This document shows positions 56,546-64,000 of a DNA stretch of 64,000 bases, piece after piece. This stretch comes from Rahnella inusitata. GTDB taxonomy: Bacteria; Pseudomonadota; Gammaproteobacteria; Enterobacterales; Enterobacteriaceae. Location of the stretch: NCBI RefSeq assembly GCF_003263515.1, contig NZ_JYDE01000007.1:124001-188000 (forward strand), given 5' to 3'. The translations under genes were made by a program, and so were the position numbers. The notes below the pieces were generated by a model. That model did no database searches and had not been told where the DNA came from. It worked only from the letters and a program-made list of their open reading frames with translations. Numbering within the stretch: the first letter of the stretch is position 1; every line of letters begins with the position of its first letter.

Positions 56546-57375
56546 TGTTGTTGTCGAGCAAACGCGTATTACCCGGATTCACCCTGAGCCTCGGCAGCAG
56601 CCTGCTGTTCGTGTGTCTGGTGCTGCTCTTACCGCTGAGTGCACTGGTGATGCAGCTGTCACAAATGACGCTGTCGCAATATTGGGACGTGATAACCAAC
56701 GGTCAGGTTGTCGCCGCGTACAAAGTGACGCTTCTGGCGGCGGGCGTGGCCAGCCTTTTCAACTGCGTGTTTGGCATGCTGATGGCGTGGATCCTCACCC
56801 GTTATGAGTTCCCCGGAAAAAGTCTGATCGATGGCCTGATGGATTTGCCGTTTGCGTTACCGACTGCCGTAGCGGGGCTGACGCTGGCGGGACTGTTCTC
56901 AACCACCGGTTTTTACGGCCAGTGGCTGGCACATTTTGATATCAAAGTCTCTTACACCTGGCTCGGTATCGCGGTGGCAATGGCGTTTACCAGCATCCCG
57001 TTTGTGGTGCGTACTGTTCAGCCGGTGCTGGAAGAGTTAGGCCCTGAATATGAAGAAGCTGCTGAAACGTTAGGGGCATCGCGCTGGCAGAGTTTCCGTC
57101 GGGTAGTGTTGCCGGAAGTGATGCCTTCGCTGATGGCGGGCACGGCGCTGTCGTTTACCCGCAGCCTCGGGGAATTCGGCGCAGTGATTTTCATCGCCGG
57201 CAATATCGCATGGAAAACTGAAGTAACGTCGCTGATGATTTTCATCCGCCTGCAGGAATTTGATTATCCGGCGGCCAGCGCCATTGCCTCGGTTATTCTG
57301 GCGGCGTCTCTCATCTTACTGTTCGCAATTAATACGTTACAGAGCCGCTATGGCCGTCGTCTGGGAGGCCAATAA
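56545..57375 (+). CDS. cysT: Sulfate/thiosulfate ABC permease CysT (CysU)
   Basis: Inner-membrane permease, 276 residues with six transmembrane segments. The N-terminus [30 protein letters not shown] and the ABC-permease EAA loop EEAAETLGASRWQSFRRVVLPEVMPSL, which contacts CysA, are typical. It pairs with CysW. The ATG overlaps the cysP stop and its own stop overlaps the cysW ATG, both TAATG, so translation runs through the operon. Confidence 0.96.
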   Translation: MLLSSKRVLPGFTLSLGSSLLFVCLVLLLPLSALVMQLSQMTLSQYWDVITNGQVVAAYKVTLLAAGVASLFNCVFGMLMAWILTRYEFPGKSLIDGLMDLPFALPTAVAGLTLAGLFSTTGFYGQWLAHFDIKVSYTWLGIAVAMAFTSIPFVVRTVQPVLEELGPEYEEAAETLGASRWQSFRRVVLPEVMPSLMAGTALSFTRSLGEFGAVIFIAGNIAWKTEVTSLMIFIRLQEFDYPAASAIASVILAASLILLFAINTLQSRYGRRLGGQ

Positions 57376-58250
57376 TGTCTGATGTTCCGGCTTTTGCAGG
57401 CGCATCCCGCCAGCGTATTGACTGGGTGAAATGGGCGCTGATCGGCACCGGCGTGCTGATTTGTATTCTGCTGTTGGTGATCCCGATGATCAGCATCTTT
57501 GTGCTGGCGTTTTCTGACGGAATTGCCGCGGTGTGGAAGAACCTGTCGGATTCCGACATGTTGCACTCCATCTGGCTGACCGTGCTGATGGCGCTTATTA
57601 CCGTGCCGGTCAATCTGATTTTCGGCACGTTGCTGGCCTGGCTGGTGGCGCGCTTTAACTTCCCTGGCCGCCAGCTGCTGCTGACGCTTATCGACATTCC
57701 GTTTGCCGTGTCGCCTGTGGTTGCCGGTTTACTGTATCTACTGTTCTACGGCACCAACGGGCCGCTGGGCGGCTGGCTGGACGCGCATAATATTCAGTTC
57801 ATGTTCGCCTGGCCGGGTATGGTTATGGTGACCGTTTTCGTCACCTGTCCCTTTGTTATCCGTGAGCTGGTGCCGGTGATGTTAAGCCAGGGCAGCCATG
57901 AAGATGAAGCAGCGGTATTACTCGGTGCGTCAGGCTGGCAAATGTTCCGCCGTGTGACATTACCGAATATTCGCTGGGCACTGCTGTACGGCGTGGTGCT
58001 GACTAACGCCCGCGCTATCGGAGAATTCGGCGCTGTCTCGGTGGTGTCCGGGTCGATTCGCGGCGAAACCTATACGCTGCCATTACAAGTTGAATTACTG
58101 CATCAGGACTACAACACTGCCGGCGCGTTTACTGCCGCCGCGCTGCTAACCCTGATGGCCATCGTCACACTGTTTCTGAAAAGCGGACTGCAATGGCGTC
58201 TGAAGCGCCACAACGACCGTCTTGAGCGGGAGGAAATTCATGAGCATTGA
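57375..58250 (+). CDS. cysW: Sulfate/thiosulfate ABC permease CysW
   Basis: Second inner-membrane permease of the importer, 291 residues, six transmembrane segments. Recognised from [22 protein letters not shown], the EAA loop [28 protein letters not shown], and [29 protein letters not shown]. It overlaps cysA by 11 bp, and the cysA Shine-Dalgarno GGAGGAAAT lies within its last codons. Confidence 0.96.
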   Translation: MSDVPAFAGASRQRIDWVKWALIGTGVLICILLLVIPMISIFVLAFSDGIAAVWKNLSDSDMLHSIWLTVLMALITVPVNLIFGTLLAWLVARFNFPGRQLLLTLIDIPFAVSPVVAGLLYLLFYGTNGPLGGWLDAHNIQFMFAWPGMVMVTVFVTCPFVIRELVPVMLSQGSHEDEAAVLLGASGWQMFRRVTLPNIRWALLYGVVLTNARAIGEFGAVSVVSGSIRGETYTLPLQVELLHQDYNTAGAFTAAALLTLMAIVTLFLKSGLQWRLKRHNDRLEREEIHEH

Positions 58251-59334
58251 AATTAACGGTATCAACAAATATTTTGGCCGCACGAAAGTGCTTAATGATA
58301 TCTCGCTCGATATTGCTTCCGGAGAAATGGTTGCGCTGCTCGGGCCCTCCGGTTCAGGGAAAACCACGCTGCTGCGCATTATCGCCGGGCTGGAAAATCA
58401 GAGCGCCGGGTCCCTGAGCTTCCACGGTAAAGACGTGACACGTCTGCACGCCCGCGACCGTCAGGTCGGTTTTGTGTTTCAGCATTACGCGCTGTTCCGC
58501 CACATGACGGTATTCGATAATATCGCCTTTGGTCTTACGGTGCTGCCGCGTCGCGAGCGTCCAAACGCCGAGGCTATCAGGCAAAAAGTCACCAAACTGC
58601 TGGAGATGGTGCAACTGGCGCATCTGGCCAATCGCTATCCTGCCCAGCTTTCCGGTGGCCAGAAACAGCGTGTCGCGCTGGCGCGTGCGCTGGCCGTTGA
58701 ACCGCAAATCTTGCTGCTCGATGAACCTTTCGGCGCGCTGGATGCACAGGTACGTAAAGAACTGCGACGCTGGCTGCGTCAACTGCATGAAGAACTGAAA
58801 TTCACCAGCGTGTTCGTAACGCACGATCAGGAAGAAGCAATGGAAGTTGCTGACCGCGTGGTGGTGATGAGTCAGGGCAATATCGAACAGGTCGGGGCTC
58901 CGGAAGAAATCTGGCGCGAACCGGCGACCCGTTTTGTACTCGAATTTATGGGCGAAGTGAATAAAATCAGCGGTGACATCCGTGGCTCGCAGCTATACGT
59001 AGGCGCACATCACTGGCCGCTGGAAAACCCGCCTTTGCATCAGGGGCCGGTCGATCTTTTCCTGCGTCCGTGGGAAATGGAAATCACCCCGCAAAGTAAT
59101 CCGCGCTGCCCGCTGCCGGTTAAAGTGCTGGAAGTCAGCCCGCGAGGGCATTTTTGGCAACTAATAGTCCAGGCCGAAGGTTGGCATGACGAACCGCTGG
59201 CAGTGGTGCTTTCACAAACTCACGGTGTCAGCGCGCCACAGCGCGGCGATCGCTTTTATGTCGGCGGTCTTAATGGTCGCCTGTATGCCGGCGATCAACA
59301 GCTGCAATCCGTTGCATTGGCAAAAAGTGCCTGA
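58240..59334 (+). CDS. cysA: Sulfate/thiosulfate ABC ATPase CysA
   Basis: ATP-binding subunit of CysPTWA, 364 residues. Walker [20 protein letters not shown]-loop [17 protein letters not shown] signature [16 protein letters not shown], Walker [13 protein letters not shown], and H-loop [14 protein letters not shown] are all intact, followed by a C-terminal regulatory domain (about 240-364). The ATG at 58240 follows GGAGG; an in-frame start six codons upstream lies inside cysW. In E. coli cysM follows next; here cysM is absent and an AT-rich region begins. Confidence 0.97.
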   Translation: MSIEINGINKYFGRTKVLNDISLDIASGEMVALLGPSGSGKTTLLRIIAGLENQSAGSLSFHGKDVTRLHARDRQVGFVFQHYALFRHMTVFDNIAFGLTVLPRRERPNAEAIRQKVTKLLEMVQLAHLANRYPAQLSGGQKQRVALARALAVEPQILLLDEPFGALDAQVRKELRRWLRQLHEELKFTSVFVTHDQEEAMEVADRVVVMSQGNIEQVGAPEEIWREPATRFVLEFMGEVNKISGDIRGSQLYVGAHHWPLENPPLHQGPVDLFLRPWEMEITPQSNPRCPLPVKVLEVSPRGHFWQLIVQAEGWHDEPLAVVLSQTHGVSAPQRGDRFYVGGLNGRLYAGDQQLQSVALAKSA

Positions 59335-59352
59335 TAATTAATTGGTTATTAG

Positions 59353-59382
59353 CCGAAAGTAGCAAAATACTGCTTTCGGTTT
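59353..59382 (+). terminator. cysA operon terminator
   Basis: CCGAAAG...CTTTCGG (59353-59359 with 59373-59379), extended by imperfect pairs, then TTT. 18 bp after the cysA stop. Confidence 0.65.
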
Positions 59383-59978
59383 ACTGATGTAATCCTCTCT
59401 TTACCTCCGTATTTTTAGTAATTTCTCCGACACCTTCCTTGCTCTTCTCCTCGTTCCCCTCGAATAAAAAAAAGCAGACATGATCCCTTCAAGAACTTGT
59501 GTTGTGGAGGAGAAGTGACTTCATGAATTCTAAAGGACACTAAAAGACAGAGTAAATCTGTAACTTGTACCTTACTGATAGATAATGAGAATGAGAGCTA
59601 TAAATATAACCAACAAAATGACATGCAAGGTAATATCCTTTTTAAAGAATAAGTTGGACTTTTAATTAGCATGTGAAAATAACTTTTCATGCTTTGGGTA
59701 AATCTTTAAGGCAATTGTATTATTATGTTTAACTTTCTGATTTCTATAGTTTATTTTTATTTAAAATATAATTTAATATTGAATGAAGAGAATGAATTTT
59801 TAATAGTTTTTTTGTATGTATTTTACTTGTAAATAAGTCAAAGTTATGAATTTAAAATAGTGTTGCTATATTAAAAATAGCTATCTATAATGCGGCCAAT
59901 AAATCGGATAGCCTATTTATGAATTGAAAAGATTTCTAATCTGACAAATGTCAGGGAGCCGTCACGGATGGGGTTAGT
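59383..59978. other. AT-rich non-coding boundary of the pilus island
   Basis: About 600 bp with a marked fall in GC compared with the cys operon. Only tiny frames occur (for example 26 codons from 59585) and none has supporting evidence. Long A/T runs between 59700 and 59900 are of the kind H-NS binds. No tRNA end, integrase fragment or direct-repeat attachment site was found at this edge. Confidence 0.6.
59941..59954. promoter_or_regulatory. Palindrome upstream of the island lipoprotein gene
   Basis: CTGACA-aa-TGTCAG, a perfect 6-2-6 dyad 25 bp before the ATG of the lipoprotein gene. It could be an operator or an RNA hairpin near the ribosome-binding site. Confidence 0.4.
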
Positions 59979-60335
59979 ATGAATAAGAGATACTCATTAT
60001 TGGCATTGTGTCTAATGGTTTTCGCCTCTGTAGGTTGCAGCAATAAAATGCTGCCCGTACAGGAACAGGCTCAGCCAGGACGTGAAGCATGTAATAAAGA
60101 ATTTGTAGCTTTAGGTAAGCTTGATCCAAATGCTTATGCATTATATGCAAAACAATTTGCTGAAATTAACAAATCCTATGCCACCTTTAAAGCGCAAGGG
60201 GATAAAGTTAATAAAGATGCAAAAGAAGTACTTGGACTTGAAATTGACACCAAGCTTCAACTTATTTGCGCAAGAGTGAAAAGCTCTGCATTTAAGAATA
60301 TGAAGAAACGGTCAGTTGAATTAAACGCTCTATAA
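59979..60335 (+). CDS. Small lipoprotein of unknown function at the pilus-island edge
   Basis: A 118-residue predicted lipoprotein. Signal peptide MNKRYSLLALCLMVFASVGC with the lipidated Cys20; Ser at +2 favours the outer membrane. The mature part is Lys/Ala-rich and looks helical (ALYAKQFAEINKSYATFKAQG, VNKDAKEVLGLEIDTKLQLICARV), with two further Cys that could form a disulfide. I do not recognise the family. Codon use is AT-rich like the pilus genes and unlike cysA. It may serve the pilus (a pilot or anchor), but the 390-bp gap before the pilin gene shows it is not cotranscribed closely with it. Confidence 0.75.
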   Translation: MNKRYSLLALCLMVFASVGCSNKMLPVQEQAQPGREACNKEFVALGKLDPNAYALYAKQFAEINKSYATFKAQGDKVNKDAKEVLGLEIDTKLQLICARVKSSAFKNMKKRSVELNAL

Positions 60336-60726
60336 AATAGAGTGTTATGTGAAAAGAAGTAATTTCAATAAAATAAATTGTGGTGGTTTATTCGTTTTTT
60401 ATCATCCTGTTTTATTGTAATGCTTGTGTGTAACTCTCTTGTAGTTGAGTTGGATTCATCTATAAATATATTGTCATTTTCCCACGCGATTCAGGTTGCA
60501 GGGTAGGTGAAGTATTATTTTGTACGAAAGTTGTTAGTGTTGTTAGTCTGGACGCCTAGAGCTTATTCATTAAATAAGACAGGTAAGCATTTAATCTCTC
60601 TCCTAATGATTATTAGCAGGTAGGGTAAATGCTGGGTGGATTCCTTTAGGAATTGCTTACTGATATTTAATTGGAAATGCAACGGGCAATAATCTCTATT
60701 AAATCTTTTAAATTATGGAAAATATA
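60336..60726 (+). promoter_or_regulatory. Long upstream region of the major pilin gene
   Basis: About 390 bp without a gene, AT-rich. It contains several short inverted repeats that could fold in a leader RNA: CTTATT-cattaa-AATAAG (60562-60578 region), CTAAT-gatt-ATTAG (60603-60616) and ATTCCT-tt-AGGAAT (60640-60653), plus GGTAAGCA near 60582 facing TGCTTAC near 60654. The pilin promoter must be here, but no convincing sigma-70 hexamer pair was found. Confidence 0.4.
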
Positions 60727-61452
60727 ATGAACAAATTTGTTAACAAAATGAAATCCAAGGCAAATAAGACTCTTGCCATGAAAAAACAACGTGGTATGAG
60801 CTTGCTGGAAGTTATCATTGTATTGGGCATCATCGGTACCATGGCAGCTGCAGTGGTTATCTTGGCTCAGCGTGCATTCTCAAGTCAGGATATCACCGAC
60901 CTGGTAGATAACACCAACTCCGTGCGTGTTGCCGCTGGTAATGCTTATCACGACACTGGTATCTATCCAAGTGAAGCAGCAACTGCATTGAACCTGACCC
61001 CTGCAAATATGAATGAATCGAAAGGTGATACGGCGCCAATGGCTGCTACATTGGTTCAGTTGGGTCAAGTTAGTGTAAGTGAAATCAAAAATGGTATTTC
61101 AGGCGATTTCTTCACAATGAAAGGCGTGAAGGTAACTGGAGATGCAGCAGAGAATTCAACAAAAGGCTTCATTCTTGATGTTAACGGCCTTGACGCTGGT
61201 GAATGTCGTAGCCTGCTGACTCAGCTGGGCAACCAATGGGATTATGTAGAAGTTGCAACTGCTGCAGCAGGTGCTGATCCAACTGCCCCAGACACTTTAG
61301 ATGGCGCAGTTGTAATTACTGCTGCGGGTGGTGGCCCAGTTGGTGTTATGAGAAGCCTGGCAAGTGAAGGTGCTGTAGCAATTACAGCGAGCTCCGCTGC
61401 TCAAGCTTGTAGTGAAAACTCTGATAATGCCATTATTTTAGGCAGCAAGTAA
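60727..61452 (+). CDS. Type IVb major pilin, TcpA/CofA/LngA-like
   Basis: Major pilin precursor of 241 residues. The prepilin leader is long (23 residues, many Lys, ending KKQRG), typical of type IVb, and is cut before Met: G|MSLLEVIIVLGIIGTMAAAVVILAQRA, with the conserved Glu5. This hydrophobic helix is close to V. cholerae TcpA (MTLLEVIIVLGIMG...LAQRAIDSQ), and the following NTNSVRVAAGNAYHDTGIYP corresponds to the TcpA alphabeta-loop start. Two Cys (160 and 228 of the precursor) can form the D-region disulfide. The ATG at 60727 is preferred; an in-frame ATG at 60715 adds four residues. First gene of the pilus operon. Confidence 0.92.
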   Translation: MNKFVNKMKSKANKTLAMKKQRGMSLLEVIIVLGIIGTMAAAVVILAQRAFSSQDITDLVDNTNSVRVAAGNAYHDTGIYPSEAATALNLTPANMNESKGDTAPMAATLVQLGQVSVSEIKNGISGDFFTMKGVKVTGDAAENSTKGFILDVNGLDAGECRSLLTQLGNQWDYVEVATAAAGADPTAPDTLDGAVVITAAGGGPVGVMRSLASEGAVAITASSAAQACSENSDNAIILGSK

Positions 61453-61461
61453 GTGTTATAT

Positions 61462-61483
61462 CCCCCTCCCATACGGGAGGGGG
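61462..61483 (+). terminator. Perfect hairpin between the major and minor pilin genes
   Basis: CCCCCTCCC-atac-GGGAGGGGG, 9 bp all G-C but one, 9 bp after the pilin stop, followed by CTCAAACTTTG without a U tract. Probably a partial terminator or a 3' block that keeps pilin mRNA abundant; the right arm is also a strong Shine-Dalgarno-like sequence, 8 nt from a TTG in the minor pilin frame. Confidence 0.75.
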
Positions 61484-61512
61484 CTCAAACTTTGTCTAAA
61501 GGTAGATATCAG

Positions 61513-63141
61513 GTGCGAAAGGGAAATTCTGGTTTTTCACTTCTGGAAGTAATAATCGTTTTGGCATTGATCGGCATGATGTTAGTGATGTTAGCCAATT
61601 ATAAAAAGAAACAAATTGACGAAGCCGGACGACAGATAACAGCAAATGCAATAGTTCAGGAAATGTATGGTTTCTTAAAGTTTGTTAATGAAGATGAAGT
61701 TGCGATGGATAATTCCGCTAAGCCATTAACTAACCCACTCTATACCAAAGATAAAAGCAATATTGATTCATACAAAGATGTTTATTATAAACGTGTGAGC
61801 AATACAGGATTACTGGATTCTTTATCAACGACTGACTATTTATCCTGGAAAGGAACTGACTCAAAACGTAAGTATTTTACCCGTAAGGGCTGTGATGGTA
61901 GCAGCGCGGATCCAACTCAAGGACAAGTTGATCGAACATTTGAGCAAGATTACATCCGTTGTGAGTTACCTCAAATTGCTGTCAATGGCAATATGAAGTT
62001 TGATCGTGTCGATTTAGTGGGCAGTGCGACTGAAAGTCTTGCGATTGAGCGTGTAGATTTTATTGTAAGATTTGTACCAGATGCGAAATCTGAGTACTTA
62101 TTTTTTGAGAATTACAAACCCGCTTTTGATCAGGCTTTGACAAACTATAAAATAAGTTATAAGCAAGCCGCATTATTGCGTCGCACCAAAGGGGCGACGG
62201 ATAAAGATTGGAAAATTATCCTGACAAATAAATCGGGAACTGACGCTGCTATTGATTTTGGAACTGTGGCTAGCCACACCAGCGATCTGACTAATTCGCA
62301 AAACTATGACTATGCGATTCGATTTAGTTTTGAAACCGGGATTGGAAAATACGCAAAATCTGATGGTTCTACGGGTGTGGACAAGATGTGTTGGAATATG
62401 AATACCCGTATGACAGGACCATGCATAGAAGCGAACAATGCGGATCGCCTGCAGATTTACAGTGGCACAGGGAGCACAACGAATAAACCGGGTTTATGTT
62501 GGGATTCAAATGAAGGTAAAAGTCTGCCCTGCTTGGCTGTTTCTGAAGGGGATAGTACAGGCGTAAATGGTGATGATCAAACCATGCATCTGACCACTGA
62601 GAAAGATAATAAGACGGTTACCGGCACATTAATGGCCAACATTATTGTGGAAAATACAGGAAATGTAGACAGTGACGGTTCTCCAGAATTACTGACTGTA
62701 CCTGTCATTGAATATCGTGCATTTGGTAATGATTATGATTCTGCTAAAAAAGATACTGACTATACCGGAAATGTCGACAGTGAAAGTGGAACAATGAAGG
62801 TCAATGTACAAAAATGCCCGGTTGCGCCTGGTGGTAGAGAAATGTATCCACGACTGGTTGCTGCTATCTCTTCGGTTGCTGCTGATGCCGGTACAGATAG
62901 TGATGGTGGTAAAAGTGAAAGTGATTTTTCCAATCAGGCAAAAAATAGAACGGAATTGGGTGTTGTTGGCCGTCTGGCCGGTGTTGCACTCCAGGTTAAC
63001 TTAAATGGTGATGCGACTAGCTGGACTGTCAGTGCTACGTCCGCTATTTACGATAATACCTCAGGTGATGGTATTAATCTTATTAACTCCAAATCAGTGT
63101 CGGTTGTTCTGACTTCTTGGTGCAGTACGATAAAGCAGTGA
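61513..63141 (+). CDS. Large type IVb minor pilin, CofB/TcpB-like
   Basis: Minor pilin with a short leader and a very large globular domain, as in CofB of ETEC and TcpB of V. cholerae, which prime pilus assembly and retraction from the tip. The cut site reads GNSG|FSLLEVIIVLALIGMMLVMLANYKKKQ with Glu5. From the GTG at 61513 the precursor is 542 residues with a 7-residue leader (MRKGNSG); that GTG has AAAGG about 10 nt upstream. A TTG at 61492 (leader 14) and a GTG at 61453, directly on the pilin stop, are alternatives. The C-terminal two thirds are beta-rich with several Cys (WCSTIKQ at the end). A repeated DxDG-like segment (NVDSDGSPE, NVDSESGT) may be loops or metal sites. Confidence 0.82.
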   Translation: MRKGNSGFSLLEVIIVLALIGMMLVMLANYKKKQIDEAGRQITANAIVQEMYGFLKFVNEDEVAMDNSAKPLTNPLYTKDKSNIDSYKDVYYKRVSNTGLLDSLSTTDYLSWKGTDSKRKYFTRKGCDGSSADPTQGQVDRTFEQDYIRCELPQIAVNGNMKFDRVDLVGSATESLAIERVDFIVRFVPDAKSEYLFFENYKPAFDQALTNYKISYKQAALLRRTKGATDKDWKIILTNKSGTDAAIDFGTVASHTSDLTNSQNYDYAIRFSFETGIGKYAKSDGSTGVDKMCWNMNTRMTGPCIEANNADRLQIYSGTGSTTNKPGLCWDSNEGKSLPCLAVSEGDSTGVNGDDQTMHLTTEKDNKTVTGTLMANIIVENTGNVDSDGSPELLTVPVIEYRAFGNDYDSAKKDTDYTGNVDSESGTMKVNVQKCPVAPGGREMYPRLVAAISSVAADAGTDSDGGKSESDFSNQAKNRTELGVVGRLAGVALQVNLNGDATSWTVSATSAIYDNTSGDGINLINSKSVSVVLTSWCSTIKQ

Positions 63142-63210
63142 CCATAAATCAAGTTAGTAACAACTGAAATAACTCAGTTTTAAACAGGAATTTAAAAACT
63201 AGGAATATTT

Positions 63211-63795
63211 ATGAGCAAAAGGGACGCAAAAATAATACAAAAAGCGATAGGTTACTGTCTGCTATTTCTATCAGTGCCAACTCTAGCAACTGAAGGCGGT
63301 TTCACCGAAGCGCAGAGTCGCGACCCCTTTAGCGAAAGCCGTAGCACGAGCGATCGTTCGGAATATCCTTCCGTACTGACAGAACCTGATTTTGAGTCGA
63401 GTGTGAATAATATCGTTGCATCGCCTAAACCAACTGTACCAAGTGCTTCACCGAAAAAAGTTACAGAGTTAAAAACGCCAGTACGGCCTGTAGCTTCATC
63501 TGCACTGAATACACAAAAATATGCGATGGTGGCACCTACATACCCCACTCGAGCTCTTGTGTTACATGAGAATGTTTTATTAAGCCAGGCGTTAAACCAA
63601 TGGGCAAAAGACTCTGGGTATAAAATGCTTTGGAATAGTAATAAAGACTACATGATTTATAGCACTATTACCTATACGGGAGCAACTACAGATGATGTTC
63701 TCGGTGATTTAGGTAAATTATTCTCTTCCGAGAATTATGGTTTAGTTATAAAACTTTACCAAAAGAATAAAGTGCTACTGGTTGATGAACAATAA
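63211..63795 (+). CDS. TcpQ/CofC/BfpG-like pilus biogenesis protein
   Basis: A 194-residue exported protein. Signal peptide up to about residue 27 (GYCLLFLSVPTLATEGG), a Pro/Ser-rich low-complexity linker (about 30-105), and a C-terminal domain resembling the TcpQ C-terminal domain: LVLHENVLLSQALNQWAKDSGYKMLWNSNKDYMIYSTITYTG followed by DVLGDLGKLFSSENYGLVIKLYQKNKVLLV. In the tcp, cof and bfp systems this small periplasmic protein partners and stabilises the secretin encoded next to it. Position third after the two pilins is the tcp order. Shine-Dalgarno AGGAAT. The N-terminal part is poorly conserved in general. Confidence 0.82.
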   Translation: MSKRDAKIIQKAIGYCLLFLSVPTLATEGGFTEAQSRDPFSESRSTSDRSEYPSVLTEPDFESSVNNIVASPKPTVPSASPKKVTELKTPVRPVASSALNTQKYAMVAPTYPTRALVLHENVLLSQALNQWAKDSGYKMLWNSNKDYMIYSTITYTGATTDDVLGDLGKLFSSENYGLVIKLYQKNKVLLVDEQ

Positions 63796-63818
63796 TATGC
63801 GATTTTTATGGAATACTT

Positions 63819-64000
63819 ATGAAAACTAAAATTGGAGTCTACTCACTGCTCTTCATCTTGCAGGGCTGCACGACGATTGACCAAAAATATAATCCAGATA
63901 CGTTAACTGATTCTAAAGATGGTAAGGTCACGACCACGGATGATGTAAAAACGCGACCATACCAGAAATTTGATACTGCGTTCCTGGGTAAAAAAGTAGA
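63819..64000 (+). CDS. Lipoprotein at the place of the pilus secretin, TcpC/CofD/BfpB-like (3' end outside window)
   Basis: The first 60 codons of a lipoprotein: MKTKIGVYSLLFILQGCTTIDQ, lipidated Cys17. The start follows the TcpQ-like gene by 23 bp, with GGA 7 nt upstream. In tcp and cof operons the gene in this place encodes the outer-membrane secretin lipoprotein through which the pilus exits. The visible residues (QKYNPDTLTDSKDGKV...) are N-terminal and contain no secretin domain yet, so the call rests on lipobox and gene order. Confidence 0.6.
   Translation, partial: MKTKIGVYSLLFILQGCTTIDQKYNPDTLTDSKDGKVTTTDDVKTRPYQKFDTAFLGKKV

Noticed and set aside
59585-59665. 26-codon frame in the AT-rich gap after cysA.
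   Set aside because: No ribosome-binding site and no recognisable feature; expected by chance in AT-rich DNA.
60480-60600. Possible c-di-GMP-I (GEMM) riboswitch before the pilin gene (CACGC, CGAAAG, GGACGC occur in order).
   Set aside because: The conserved AGGGCAAACC and GACGCAAAGCC cores and the receptor tetraloop pairing are not present; similarity is limited to short common words.

Overview
The window is chromosome of an enterobacterium. Gene sequences and local gene order closely follow Escherichia coli K-12 blocks (xseA/guaBA; thiMD with its riboswitch; yegS-cyaR-yegQ-yegP-baeRS-mdtD-yegD; tkt-tal/maeB; amiA-hemF; ypeA-yfeZ-yfeY-yfeX-cysPTWA), but these blocks are joined differently. 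That pattern, with moderate GC in the core, fits Yersiniaceae such as Rahnella, Ewingella or Rouxiella; the genus is an inference. No rRNA or tRNA gene was seen. One small RNA (CyaR) and one TPP riboswitch were read directly.

Layout. 1-3.6 kb: an ExuT-like transporter cut by the window edge, overlapping a family 31 glycosidase. 3.6-8.3 kb: xseA divergent from the guaB-guaA GMP operon. 8.3-16 kb: accessory genes: a SUKH protein facing a TPR protein, two LysR regulators each divergent from an enzyme-like gene, a DUF3313 lipoprotein and an acetyltransferase. 16-20.5 kb: the pyruvate-sensing kinase and regulator BtsSR next to a CstA/BtsT-family transporter, with a BtsR-like operator between. 20.5-22.3 kb: TPP riboswitch, thiM, thiD. 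23.3-32.4 kb: carbohydrate region. An AraC regulator, a frameshifted GPH sugar transporter and a GH127 beta-L-arabinofuranosidase lie between rspR and the rspAB/MFS sugar-acid genes.

32.6-42.3 kb: the yegS-cyaR-yegQ-yegP-baeR-baeS-mdtD block. The RND pump genes mdtABC that precede mdtD in E. coli are absent here, and an aldo/keto reductase sits between mdtD and yegD. 42.4-52.4 kb: central metabolism (transketolase, transaldolase, MaeB), a nucleoside hydrolase, yaiI, hemF, amiA, ypeA. 52.4-59.4 kb: a YgiW-like protein, yfeZ-yfeY-yfeX with a possible unrecorded 57-codon gene between the first two, and the sulfate/thiosulfate ABC operon cysPTWA.

59.4-64 kb: composition turns clearly AT-rich straight after cysA. 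After about 0.6 kb of non-coding DNA and a small orphan lipoprotein comes the start of a type IVb pilus operon in the toxin-coregulated-pilus (tcp/cof) order: major pilin, large minor pilin, TcpQ/CofC-like protein, then a lipoprotein at the place of the secretin, cut by the window end. A perfect 9-bp hairpin right after the major pilin gene may both set pilin dosage and cover a ribosome-binding site for the minor pilin. This AT-rich pilus island is the most notable part of the window.
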